From Ruminococcus sp. UBA4385 (lineage in GTDB: Bacteria; Bacillota_A; Clostridia; Oscillospirales; Ruminococcaceae), in assembly GCA_002391065.1 (NCBI GenBank), contig DGRP01000070.1:1-8598 (forward strand): a stretch of DNA of 8,598 nucleotides. The letters run 5' to 3'. Both the position numbers and the translations under genes were made by a program. Of this stretch, positions 1 to 6,447 are shown in pieces; position 1 is the first letter of the stretch; each line of letters opens with the position of its first letter. Below the pieces are notes generated by a model. It was given only the letters and a program-made list of their open reading frames with translations, was not told the origin of the DNA and made no database searches.

Positions 1-62
1 AGGCAATCTGACGAAAATCTGGACGGCGCATCTGATGCACAGAGGTCATGCGGTGTTGCCTT
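1..62 (-). repeat. Dispersed palindromic intergenic repeat, copy 1
   Basis: Read on the minus strand, bases 62 to 31 match 7782-7813 at 31 of 32 positions (one C/T difference). The two copies then diverge in the middle, and both end in ATTGCCT. The outer ends form a short inverted repeat (AAGGCAA / TTGCCT). The window starts one base inside the expected end, so the copy is essentially complete here. It is non-coding, and copy 2 shows the longer and better-paired form of the same design. A MITE- or REP-like family is an inference; two copies within 8 kb is what can be seen directly. Confidence 0.7.
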
Positions 63-72
63 AAACAAATGA

Positions 73-101
73 ATTATAGCACACTACCCTACCCCATTCA
101 A
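73..101 (-). promoter_or_regulatory. Predicted leftward sigma-A promoter
   Basis: On the minus strand a TTGAAT -35 box (96-101) lies 17 bases from a perfect TATAAT -10 box (73-78), preceded by TGC, which makes it an extended -10. The start point would be near 66, so the transcript would begin at the edge of repeat copy 1 and run out of the window to the left. No gene is visible on that side, so the target is unknown. The rest of 63-197 is AT-rich and I see no gene in it. Confidence 0.45.
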
Positions 102-197
102 CAATAAATTGTAAATTCATTTTCAATATTCAGATAAGATTTGTCAACTTTAACTTAACTTTTAACATCTAAAACGTTTACTGTAACGATTATATAC

Positions 198-229
198 AAA
201 AAGACAGTCGGGCTTTTTACCCGACTGTC
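198..229 (-). terminator. Rho-independent terminator of the GH5 gene
   Basis: Ten-base perfect arms GACAGTCGGG (203-212) and CCCGACTGTC (220-229) enclose a 7-base loop. Read on the minus strand the stem is followed directly by five T (complement of 198-202). It lies 15 bases beyond the GH5 stop codon and is correctly oriented for it. Confidence 0.92.
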
Positions 230-243
230 CTTCAGTCAATTAA

Positions 244-2052
244 TTATTTCTGCTTCTTTTTAATAACGATAGCTGCTGCTGCTGCAAGTACTGTAACTGC
301 CAGTGCTGATGTAGCTGCTGCTGCACCTGTTGCTGCATTTACTGTGGAAGCCGAAGCTGTAGTCTTTGTCTCAGCCTCTGCTGCCTTTGCAGAAGAAGTG
401 CTGCTGCTCTTGCTCTCGTCTGCTGCCTTGGAGCTGCTCTCATCTGCGGGAACATCCTTATACCATGTAATGCTGATGTTCATTGTAGGATTGAGATAAT
501 TCTTCTTGTCAACATAGGAGGCTAATGCCTCAACAGTTTCACCGTCAACAAGATCAACTGCCTTGTTCCATGACCAGCCCTCAGGAAGCTCAACGTCGAG
601 ACAGCTCTTATACTGATCACCGTAAACTACGATCTCCTTATCAGGCTTAACAGGAATTTCACCCTTCTCAACTGTAACTGTGATCTCCTTGAAAGCCTCT
701 GCATACTCGTCATCACCAAGAGTAAATACATAGAGCTTTACAGAACCGGGCTTGAGAGCAACAATATCTCCATCGTCAAATTCGATAATATCAGTATTAT
801 CAGCAATCTGATATGAAGCCGAACCGCCGTTAGCGGAGAAATCAGGTGTGTATTTCTCACCGTACTTGATCGTGATATCCTCAGCATCTATCACAGGAAT
901 TTTCTTCTGACCTGCAGCAACAATATCTGCAAGCTCATTTCCGAGCTCAGGGTCAGTCAGTTCCTGTGTACGTCTGTTGTAAATCTGGTTATCAACAGGC
1001 TGGTTTTCAGCATAGGTGATATCCCAGAGCACAGGACACATACCTCTCTCATAAGCCTCACGGCAGGTCTCAGCGAAATATTTTCTTGCGGAGTTCTCAA
1101 CCTTATTATGAATCTCAGAGCCGTTGCAAGCCTCACCGATGATAACAGGAATATCGTTATCAACGAATCTTTCCTTGAGCATATTCATATACTTGTTGAG
1201 CTCTGCATAATCAGGCAGGTCACCCCAATAATTATCATTGCCGCCTGCAAAGTTCCAAGGTGTGTAGTAGTGAACCGATACAGCCATCATATCAGCAGGG
1301 TCCTCAGGCATCTCAAACAGAGGATCGCAGGTCAGATCAATATCTGTGATGATACCTGAAATGAGCAAAAGTCTGTCATCATTGTTTCCGCCGCTTTTTC
1401 TTACTACATCTACAAACGTCTGATTAAAATCAAGCGCATACTGATAAGCCTCTTCCTTGCCCTCGGTTCCGCCCCAGCGGTTCCAGAGATCAGGCCAGTT
1501 ACCGAGTTCCTCGTTCTGGGACTCAAGAATAAGGTGATCGTCAAAATCCTTGAACGCATCTGCAACCTGCACCCAGATAGAAGAATAGTGCTCCATTACC
1601 TCGTCTTTGTTTTCAGGATATTCCTCGATCCAGCCGCTGTCCCAGTGCTCATTGACGATAACATACATATCAGCATCAATAGCCCACTGTGTAACTTCCT
1701 TAACTCTGTCAATATAAGCCTGATCGATCTTATAATCGGAATCCATCATATTAGACCAAGCCACAGGGATTCTCAGAGTCTTGAAGCCTGCATCTGCATA
1801 ACCCTTGATCATCGCCTCAGTGATGATGGGGCTGCCCCATGCAGTCTCAAAATTTGATACACTGCTCTTGTTTATCCATGAGCCGCAGGCCTCGAATGTA
1901 TTACCGAGGTTTATGCCTATGCCCATTTCATCTACAACTTCCTGAGCTGTCTTATCGGAATTGTCAAGCTCTGCCGCACTTACAGGAACAGCACTCAAAA
2001 GAGCTGCTGCCAGCGCTGCCGAAGACAGTACCGAAAATATCTTCTTAAACAT
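244..2052 (-). CDS. Secreted, surface-anchored glycoside hydrolase family 5 enzyme
   Basis: This is probably a beta-1,4-glycanase (cellulase-like) acting outside the cell; the exact substrate cannot be read from sequence. Residues 1-26 are a signal peptide (KK, hydrophobic core, cleavage after VSA). The GH5 barrel spans about 35-380. Visible family residues are GINLGNTFE (46-54), R94 in LRIPVAW, H136 in NEHWD, the acid/base N180-E181, H261-Y262 in VHYYTP, the nucleophile E307 in IIGEA, and W343. Two Ig/MBG-like beta modules follow (about 388-463 and 468-532), each opening with an I/V-x-YG-x-x-Y pattern. Then come a Ser/Ala/Glu-rich linker (537-565), a degenerate NAATG sorting-like motif (572-576), a hydrophobic stretch and a KKKQK end. 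No carbohydrate-binding or dockerin module was recognised. The ATG at 2052 has AAAGGAG (complement of 2062-2068) nine bases upstream. It is a single-gene unit with its own promoter and terminator. Confidence 0.93.
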   Translation of the reverse strand: MFKKIFSVLSSAALAAALLSAVPVSAAELDNSDKTAQEVVDEMGIGINLGNTFEACGSWINKSSVSNFETAWGSPIITEAMIKGYADAGFKTLRIPVAWSNMMDSDYKIDQAYIDRVKEVTQWAIDADMYVIVNEHWDSGWIEEYPENKDEVMEHYSSIWVQVADAFKDFDDHLILESQNEELGNWPDLWNRWGGTEGKEEAYQYALDFNQTFVDVVRKSGGNNDDRLLLISGIITDIDLTCDPLFEMPEDPADMMAVSVHYYTPWNFAGGNDNYWGDLPDYAELNKYMNMLKERFVDNDIPVIIGEACNGSEIHNKVENSARKYFAETCREAYERGMCPVLWDITYAENQPVDNQIYNRRTQELTDPELGNELADIVAAGQKKIPVIDAEDITIKYGEKYTPDFSANGGSASYQIADNTDIIEFDDGDIVALKPGSVKLYVFTLGDDEYAEAFKEITVTVEKGEIPVKPDKEIVVYGDQYKSCLDVELPEGWSWNKAVDLVDGETVEALASYVDKKNYLNPTMNISITWYKDVPADESSSKAADESKSSSTSSAKAAEAETKTTASASTVNAATGAAAATSALAVTVLAAAAAIVIKKKQK

Positions 2053-2086
2053 AAATATCTTCTCCTTTGCTGTGAGATATAAAAAT

Positions 2087-2110
2087 ATTCTTGCAGGATA
2101 TTACAAGAAT
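2087..2110. promoter_or_regulatory. Dyad in the GH5 5' leader, possible operator
   Basis: Seven-base perfect arms ATTCTTG (2087-2093) and CAAGAAT (2104-2110) are separated by ten bases, with further partial symmetry outside (AAAT / ATTT). The dyad lies just downstream of the predicted GH5 start point (about 2124) and about 35 bases before the ATG, where a repressor or an RNA stem could act. The role is inferred from position only. Confidence 0.35.
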
Positions 2111-2130
2111 GCATATTTTTACACATATTA

Positions 2131-2159
2131 AATATATCATGCCTTGTCCAAATTGTCAA
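2131..2159 (-). promoter_or_regulatory. GH5 promoter
   Basis: The minus strand has a perfect TTGACA -35 box (2154-2159), a 17-base spacer and a TATATT -10 box (2131-2136) preceded by TGA, an extended -10. The expected start is near 2124, giving a leader of about 70 bases. This is the best-matched promoter in the window, suggesting strong expression unless repressed. Confidence 0.75.
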
Positions 2160-2289
2160 GCAATGCAAAACTATTTCACCACTTTGAACAAATTTTACAC
2201 CCCACTTTTATGCAAGTATCCACTCATCAGGTTTCAGACCTTTGTATAAATAAGCGTATGTTAAAATATGAAACTGCATATTCTTCCAC

Positions 2290-2318
2290 TTGCAATAATC
2301 GCTTTATTATGCTATAAT
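2290..2318 (+). promoter_or_regulatory. Promoter of the prsW-like / tcdA operon
   Basis: TTGCAA (2290-2295), a 17-base spacer and a perfect TATAAT (2313-2318) preceded by TGC. It ends 30 bases before the ATG of the protease gene, whose ribosome site AAGGGAG lies at 2335-2341. It is divergent from the GH5 promoter, with about 130 bases between the two -35 boxes. Confidence 0.75.
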
Positions 2319-2348
2319 ACAAGTAGATTATTATAAGGGAGTGTTTTT

Positions 2349-3434
2349 ATGGGACTTCTCGCAGCAGGCGCTGTTGTACCGCCTCTGATACTGATGATAT
2401 ACATCTATGCCCGTGACCCTCATGAAAAAGAGCCGATAGGGCTGCTTTTAAAGCTGTTCTTTCTCGGTGTGCTCTCCTGCATACCTGCGGCATTGTTTGA
2501 GTATTTCGGACAAGACGTAATACTGAAGGAGCTTCGTATCAAAGAGGTACACCTTTACTTCTTTATACTGTGCTTTCTTATCATCGCGCTTGCGGAAGAG
2601 GGCTTCAAGTACATAATGCTCTATCTCGGCTCATGGAGAAACAAAAACTTCAACTACCGCTTTGACGGCATTGTGTACGGAGTGTTTGTATCCCTCGGCT
2701 TTGCAACGATAGAGAACATTATGTACGTATTTGAAAGCAGCGGCGGTATGAGCACTGCAATTGCAAGAGCACTGCTCTCTATCCCCGGGCACTGCACCTT
2801 CGGAATATATATGGGCTACTATTACGGTCAGGCCAAGTACCGTGAGGCAGTCGGCGACATTCAGGGCAGCCGTTCACAGAGAAGAACAGGTCTTATCACT
2901 GCTATCATTCTGCACGGAATATATGACTTCTGCCTGATGATAAGCTCCGCTGCCAAGGAGTACGCTTTCATAGTTGTGTTCTTCCTGTTTATTATTGCAC
3001 TTGACATTCTTGCACTCAGGCGTGTACGCAACTCCTCAAAGCAGGAAGTACCTCACACCTATATGCACGAGAGCAATCTTGTCGGAGATTATATGCAGCA
3101 GTATTCTCAGCCGTATCAGCAGTACGGTCAGCCCTACCGACAGTACGGACAGAATTATGCTCAGCCGCAGTACAATAATAATCCTTATGCTCAGGGCGGA
3201 CAGTACAGCAGCTATCAGAACGCTTACAGAACTACGCCTAACGGCTACGGTACATATCAGTCGCAGGGCGGATACGGTCAGCAGCAGAGCTATGCAGGCA
3301 CAACCTACGCACAGCCTCAGCAGACAGCCTATCAGGTGCCGCCCGCAGGAAAGATCTTCTGTACCTGCTGCGGTGCAGCGTGCAGACCAAACGCTTTCTA
3401 CTGCTCAAGCTGCGGAAAGCCTATGATGAGATGA
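2349..3434 (+). CDS. PrsW-family intramembrane protease with low-complexity tail and zinc ribbon
   Basis: Residues 1-225 carry about seven membrane segments and the PrsW signature: EEGFK (83-87), FDGIVYG (105-111), ATIEN (119-123), H148 in GHCTFG, and H189-G-I-Y-D193. PrsW of Bacillus subtilis makes the first cut in an anti-sigma factor; by analogy this could be a site-1-type protease, but no sigma/anti-sigma pair is in the window, so the substrate is unknown. Residues 245-333 are a Gln/Tyr/Gly/Pro-rich, presumably disordered tail with QPYxQYG repeats. Residues 336-358 are a zinc ribbon of the form CxxCG-x10-CxxCG (C338/C341, C352/C355). The protein is longer than a bare PrsW because of this tail. 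The start is supported by AAGGGAG seven bases upstream. It shares a transcript with tcdA, four bases downstream. I give no symbol because true PrsW function is not shown. Confidence 0.88.
   Translation: MGLLAAGAVVPPLILMIYIYARDPHEKEPIGLLLKLFFLGVLSCIPAALFEYFGQDVILKELRIKEVHLYFFILCFLIIALAEEGFKYIMLYLGSWRNKNFNYRFDGIVYGVFVSLGFATIENIMYVFESSGGMSTAIARALLSIPGHCTFGIYMGYYYGQAKYREAVGDIQGSRSQRRTGLITAIILHGIYDFCLMISSAAKEYAFIVVFFLFIIALDILALRRVRNSSKQEVPHTYMHESNLVGDYMQQYSQPYQQYGQPYRQYGQNYAQPQYNNNPYAQGGQYSSYQNAYRTTPNGYGTYQSQGGYGQQQSYAGTTYAQPQQTAYQVPPAGKIFCTCCGAACRPNAFYCSSCGKPMMR
3108..3149 (+). repeat. Two-unit heptapeptide repeat in the protease tail
   Basis: Residues 254-260 (QPYQQYG) and 261-267 (QPYRQYG) are tandem copies encoded by two similar 21-base units. 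Degenerate relatives follow (QNYAQPQY). The repeats lie in the cytoplasmic or surface tail between the last membrane segment and the zinc ribbon, and are a plausible source of length variation between strains. Confidence 0.6.
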
Positions 3435-3438
3435 TGTT

Positions 3439-4155
3439 ATGAAAGAACAATTTTCAAGAACTATAATGCTGCTTGGTGAGGAAGGGCTTGAAAGGCTCAG
3501 AAATGCCCGTATAGCGATCTTCGGGATTGGCGGAGTGGGCGGTTACACAGCCGAGGCTCTTGCCAGAAGCGGTGTTGGAGCCCTCGACCTTATAGACAAT
3601 GACACAGTGTCGCTCTCGAACATAAACAGGCAGATATATGCGCTGCACTCAACAGTCGGAAGGCTGAAAACCGAGGTCGCCAAAGAGCGCATAGCTGACA
3701 TTTGTCCCGATACTGAGGTAAAGATATACAACACCTTTTTCATGCCTGAAAACTCAGCCGATTTCGACTTCTCTCAATATGACTATGTTGTAGATGCAGT
3801 CGATACCGTAACGGCAAAGCTTGAAATAATACGCTGTGCAAAGCAGTGTGGAGTGCCTGTTATAAGCTCTATGGGAGCAGGCAATAAGCTTGACCCTTCA
3901 CGCTTTCGTGTGACGGATATTTCAAGAACTTCGGTTTGTCCGCTTGCGAAGGTCATAAGGCTGGAGCTCAGAAAAAGGGGTATTACAAAGGTAAAGGCTG
4001 TCTGGTCAGACGAGCTGCCCCTGAAGCCCGGGGCTGAAGTTCTCGACAATGACAGCGCAGGCAGACGTGCTGTCCCCGGGTCGCTTGCATTTGTACCCTC
4101 GGCAGCAGGACTGCTTATCGCATCGGAAGTTGTGCGTGACCTTACAAAAATATAG
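3439..4155 (+). CDS. tcdA: tRNA threonylcarbamoyladenosine dehydratase (TcdA)
   Basis: This is an E1-like ThiF/MoeB-family enzyme that uses ATP to convert t6A37 of ANN-decoding tRNAs to its cyclic form. The 238-residue length fits TcdA. Visible features are the nucleotide-binding GIGGVGG (29-35), DND (53-55), LSNINRQ (59-65), K77 in GRLKTEV, DAVDTVTAK (119-127), SMGAG (144-148), SVCPLAKVIR (165-174) and the C-terminal PGSLAFVPSAAG (213-224). There is no rhodanese or sulfur-carrier partner nearby, which favours TcdA over MoeB or ThiF. The ATG follows the stop of the protease gene by four bases and has no clear Shine-Dalgarno sequence, so translation is probably coupled. The stop codon overlaps the first terminator hairpin by two bases. 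Confidence 0.9.
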   Translation: MKEQFSRTIMLLGEEGLERLRNARIAIFGIGGVGGYTAEALARSGVGALDLIDNDTVSLSNINRQIYALHSTVGRLKTEVAKERIADICPDTEVKIYNTFFMPENSADFDFSQYDYVVDAVDTVTAKLEIIRCAKQCGVPVISSMGAGNKLDPSRFRVTDISRTSVCPLAKVIRLELRKRGITKVKAVWSDELPLKPGAEVLDNDSAGRRAVPGSLAFVPSAAGLLIASEVVRDLTKI

Positions 4156-4177
4156 AGCTCCGATTTTTCGGAGCTCT
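4154..4177 (+). terminator. Terminator hairpin copy 1, lacking a T tract
   Basis: Perfect ten-base arms AGAGCTCCGA (4154-4163) and TCGGAGCTCT (4168-4177) enclose a TTTT loop. The hairpin overlaps the last two bases of the tcdA stop. It is followed by CAGCTTG rather than a T run, so on its own it should terminate poorly. It is identical over all 24 bases to 4439-4462. Confidence 0.65.
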
Positions 4178-4438
4178 CAGCTTGTTGCAAAAGTTCTTTT
4201 AAAAGGGGTCAGGGGCGACAGCCCCAGTGGGGCAAAGGGGGCGAAGCCCCCCTCTCCCCCACCGCCCGAGGCGGATTTCACAAAACTTATAAATCCGCAC
4301 TATCTTGCTCAGCGGTCGCTATTGAAAAGAAACAACCAAGCTTCAACGTAAAATGGTGCAGGGTTTTCCCTGCCGAGCGAAGCCGAGAAACACGCCAATG
4401 GCCAATTCTGCACTATTTTTGAGTTTATCGACAGACTG
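4178..4438. mobile_element. Non-coding structured element inserted at a terminator
   Basis: These 261 bases are enclosed by an exact 24-base direct repeat, the terminator hairpin. The ends are weakly inverted: CAG at the left, CTG at the right, with scattered agreement over about 17 bases. Internal stems are GGGGC/GCCCC (4212-4216/4221-4225, with an alternative partner at 4229-4233), GGGGGC/GCCCCC (4237-4242/4246-4251), GCGGATTT/AAATCCGC (4271-4278/4291-4298) and GCAGGG/CCCTGC (4358-4363/4368-4373). I see no convincing protein. The local composition (long G and C runs) is unlike either neighbour. A MITE-like element or structured intergenic repeat fits best; a family name cannot be given without a search. 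Confidence 0.5.
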
Positions 4439-4465
4439 AGAGCTCCGATTTTTCGGAGCTCTTTT
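4439..4465 (+). terminator. Terminator hairpin copy 2, with T tract
   Basis: The same ten-base arms as copy 1 (4439-4448 and 4453-4462) are followed by T at 4462-4465. This is the functional-looking terminator for the plus-strand operon, now about 285 bases beyond the tcdA stop. It lies four bases from the stop of the convergent ligase gene. Being palindromic, it could also act on that gene, but no T run follows on the minus strand. Confidence 0.7.
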
Positions 4466-4468
4466 ATA

Positions 4469-6103
4469 TTAACCTTTATTCTGAGCAGCTACAAGACTTT
4501 CTCCGCAGTAGATCTTGCGAAGCTTAGGCTTCTCGATCTTGCCTGTCGGGTTTCTTGGAACTTCGGCAAATATGATCTTATGCGGTCTCTTATACCTCGG
4601 AAGCTTATGGCAGAAGTTGTTGATGTCCTCTTCTGTGCAGGGGTGGTCGGGCTTGAGCTCAATGATAGCTGCTGCTATCTCACCAAGGCGCTTATCGGGC
4701 AGACCGATTACCGCAACGTCTTTGATAGCATCATTGCTTCTGAGGAAATCCTCAATCTGTACAGGGTAAAGGTTTTCTCCGCCGCTGATGATAACATCTT
4801 TCTTTCTGTCAACAAGGAAGATAAAGCCGTCTTCGTCTTCCTGAGCCATGTCACCTGTGTAGAGCCAGTCACCGTGAAGCACCTCATCGGTAGCCTTCGG
4901 ATCTCTGTAGTAGCAGGTCATAACTCCCGGGCCTTTAACAGCAAGCTCGCCGACCTCTCCGCGTGGAACCGTGTTTCCGTTCTCGTCGATGATCTTCGTT
5001 TCCCAGCCGTAGCCTGCCTTGCCGATAGCTCCGACCTTATGTATATTCTCAACTCCGAGATGTACACAGCCGGGGCCTATGGATTCGCTCAGACCATAGT
5101 TTGTATCATACTGATGATTCGGGAAGACCTTCTTCCACCTAGCAATAAGAGAAGGCGGAACAGGCTGAGCACCTATATGCATAAGTCTCCACTGAGAGAG
5201 CTCATAGTCATCAAGGTTTACATCTCCCCTGTCGATAGCATCAAGTATATCCTGTGCCCACGGAACAAGGAGCCATACTATCGTACATTTCTCGTTCGAG
5301 ACAGTCTCAAGAATGAACTTTGGCTTAACTCCTTTAAGAAGCACAGCCTTTGAGCCTGAAATAAGGCTTCCGAACCAGTGCATCTTAGCACCGGTATGAT
5401 AAAGAGGAGGAATGCAGAGAAACACATCATCTCTCTGCTGACCGTGATGGTTCTGCTCTACCTTGCAGGAGTGCATAAGGCTCTCATGGTTATGCAGTAT
5501 AGCCTTCGGGAAGCCTGTAGTTCCCGAGGAAAAATAGATAGCCGCATCGTCTTTGTCAGTCAGCTTTATATCGGGAGCTGTACTCGGACAATTTGCAACG
5601 AGCCTGTCATAATGCTCAGCAAAGGTCGGACAGTTCTCTCCCACATAGAACAGAAGTCTGTTTCTGCTGATCTCATCAGCTATCTCCTCTACCCTGCCGA
5701 TGAACTCGGGGCCGAACATCAGCACATCTACCTCAGCGAGATCAAGGCAATACTTTATCTCATCTGACGTATATCTGAAATTAAGCGGCACAGCGAGAGC
5801 GCCTGTCTTGAGGATTCCGAAGTAAATAGGCAGCCACTCAAGGCAGTTCATCAGGAGAATTCCGACCTTATCGCCCTTGGTTACTCCCCTTTCAAGAAGA
5901 AGGTTTGCAAAGCGGTTTGCCTTTTCATTAAAAACGCTCCATGTTATCTCACGTCTGTAATGACATTCGGGATCGGGCTCGATGAGCTCATACTCCTTCC
6001 ATGTGACCCTTTTTCTTTCCTGGATCTCGGGATTGACCTCGACCAGGCTTACATCATTTCCGTATTCACGCGCATTTCTTTCGAGAAGCTCTGTGATTGG
6101 CAT
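4469..6103 (-). CDS. AMP-forming acyl-CoA ligase (class I adenylate-forming enzyme)
   Basis: It activates a carboxylic acid, probably a fatty or aromatic acid, to acyl-AMP and then acyl-CoA in the cytoplasm. All ANL-superfamily motifs are present: the P-loop SSGTTGFPK (192-200), YGLSES (336-341), YTGD (415-418), VDRKKD (431-436) with the hinge region, GGENLYPVQIE (441-451) and the C-terminal catalytic lysine K522 in NPTGK. The 544-residue length is normal. The N-terminus has an unusual stretch of about 25 residues (30-52, with WKEYELIE) before the usual REITW segment. Similarity in style is to the FadD-like group, but chain length cannot be read, so no symbol is given. The ATG has AAAGGA (complement of 6112-6117) eight bases upstream. 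It is a single gene, convergent with tcdA and divergent from the tRNA. Confidence 0.9.
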   Translation of the reverse strand: MPITELLERNAREYGNDVSLVEVNPEIQERKRVTWKEYELIEPDPECHYRREITWSVFNEKANRFANLLLERGVTKGDKVGILLMNCLEWLPIYFGILKTGALAVPLNFRYTSDEIKYCLDLAEVDVLMFGPEFIGRVEEIADEISRNRLLFYVGENCPTFAEHYDRLVANCPSTAPDIKLTDKDDAAIYFSSGTTGFPKAILHNHESLMHSCKVEQNHHGQQRDDVFLCIPPLYHTGAKMHWFGSLISGSKAVLLKGVKPKFILETVSNEKCTIVWLLVPWAQDILDAIDRGDVNLDDYELSQWRLMHIGAQPVPPSLIARWKKVFPNHQYDTNYGLSESIGPGCVHLGVENIHKVGAIGKAGYGWETKIIDENGNTVPRGEVGELAVKGPGVMTCYYRDPKATDEVLHGDWLYTGDMAQEDEDGFIFLVDRKKDVIISGGENLYPVQIEDFLRSNDAIKDVAVIGLPDKRLGEIAAAIIELKPDHPCTEEDINNFCHKLPRYKRPHKIIFAEVPRNPTGKIEKPKLRKIYCGESLVAAQNKG

Positions 6104-6166
6104 TATTATCGTCCTTTCGTTTTAGCAATATAAAGATTAAAAGCTTAAAAGCATTAAACCAATAAC

Positions 6167-6195
6167 AGTATACCACAATTCGCAAAAAATGTAAA
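6167..6195 (-). promoter_or_regulatory. Acyl-CoA ligase promoter
   Basis: The minus strand shows TTTACA (6190-6195), a 17-base spacer and TATACT (6167-6172) preceded by TGG, an extended -10. The start would be near 6160, leaving a leader of about 56 bases before the ligase ATG. Confidence 0.65.
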
Positions 6196-6204
6196 GCATT
6201 TTTT
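6184..6204. promoter_or_regulatory. Perfect palindrome covering the ligase -35 box
   Basis: Eight-base perfect arms AAAAAATG (6184-6191) and CATTTTTT (6197-6204) enclose TAAAG and span the whole -35 hexamer. A repressor bound here would block polymerase, so this is a candidate operator. The arms are mostly A/T, so chance symmetry is possible. Confidence 0.35.
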
Positions 6205-6243
6205 ATACAAAAAGCAGAAAGAAAAATTTTTTCTAAAAAGGGC

Positions 6244-6272
6244 TTGATTTTTCGGGTGTGATAGTGTATAAT
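6244..6272 (+). promoter_or_regulatory. tRNA-Ser promoter
   Basis: TTGATT (6244-6249), a 17-base spacer and a perfect TATAAT (6267-6272) end 29 bases before the mature tRNA 5' end. No other gene lies between. Confidence 0.75.
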
Positions 6273-6301
6273 ATATTAGTCGCTGATAGCGGCAGAAATA
6301 T

Positions 6302-6392
6302 GGAGACGTATCGAAGTGGTCATAACGGGGCGCACTCGAAATGCGTTAGCCCTTAACCGGGCTCGTGAGTTCGAATCTCACCGTCTCCGCCA
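6302..6392 (+). tRNA. tRNA-Ser (anticodon CGA)
   Basis: The acceptor stem GGAGACG (6302-6308) pairs with CGTCTCC (6382-6388), followed by discriminator G and an encoded CCA (6390-6392). The anticodon stem GCGCA/TGCGT has loop CTCGAAA, with anticodon CGA at 6337-6339 reading UCG. A long variable arm (GCCC/GGGC) is diagnostic of class II serine tRNA. The T arm is GTGAG-TTCGAAT-CTCAC. The gene is intact and has its own promoter and terminator. A recombinase remnant starts 56 bases downstream and points toward it, so its 3' end is the likely old attachment site. Confidence 0.97.
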
Positions 6393-6401
6393 GTATGTAT
6401 G

Positions 6402-6433
6402 GCAGTCCTCTTTTATGAGGGCTGCTGTTTTTT
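6402..6433 (+). terminator. tRNA-Ser terminator
   Basis: The arms GCAGTCCTC (6402-6410) and GAGGGCTGC (6417-6425) pair fully with one G-T pair around TTTTAT. TG and then six T (6428-6433) follow. The hairpin starts ten bases after the CCA end. Confidence 0.88.
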
Positions 6434-6447
6434 ATGCTCCTTTCTTC

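Noticed and set aside
3439..4155. MoeB or ThiF assignment for the E1-like gene
   Set aside because: There are no molybdopterin or thiamine genes nearby, and the length and the C-terminal PGSLAFVPSAAG segment fit TcdA better.
4049..4351. Open frame covering the tcdA end and the structured insert
   Set aside because: It passes through a terminator hairpin and G/C-run stems, and its Pro/Ser-rich translation reflects those runs rather than a protein.
4178..4438. CRISPR array or riboswitch in the long intergenic segment
   Set aside because: There are no regularly spaced direct repeats, and the segment lies between convergent gene ends, where a riboswitch has no gene to control.
4580..5353. Long plus-strand open frame (257 codons) inside the ligase gene
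   Set aside because: It is wholly antisense to a complete ligase with all motifs, has no ribosome site and no recognisable protein features; it is a codon-bias shadow. The same holds for the open frame at 5378-5767.
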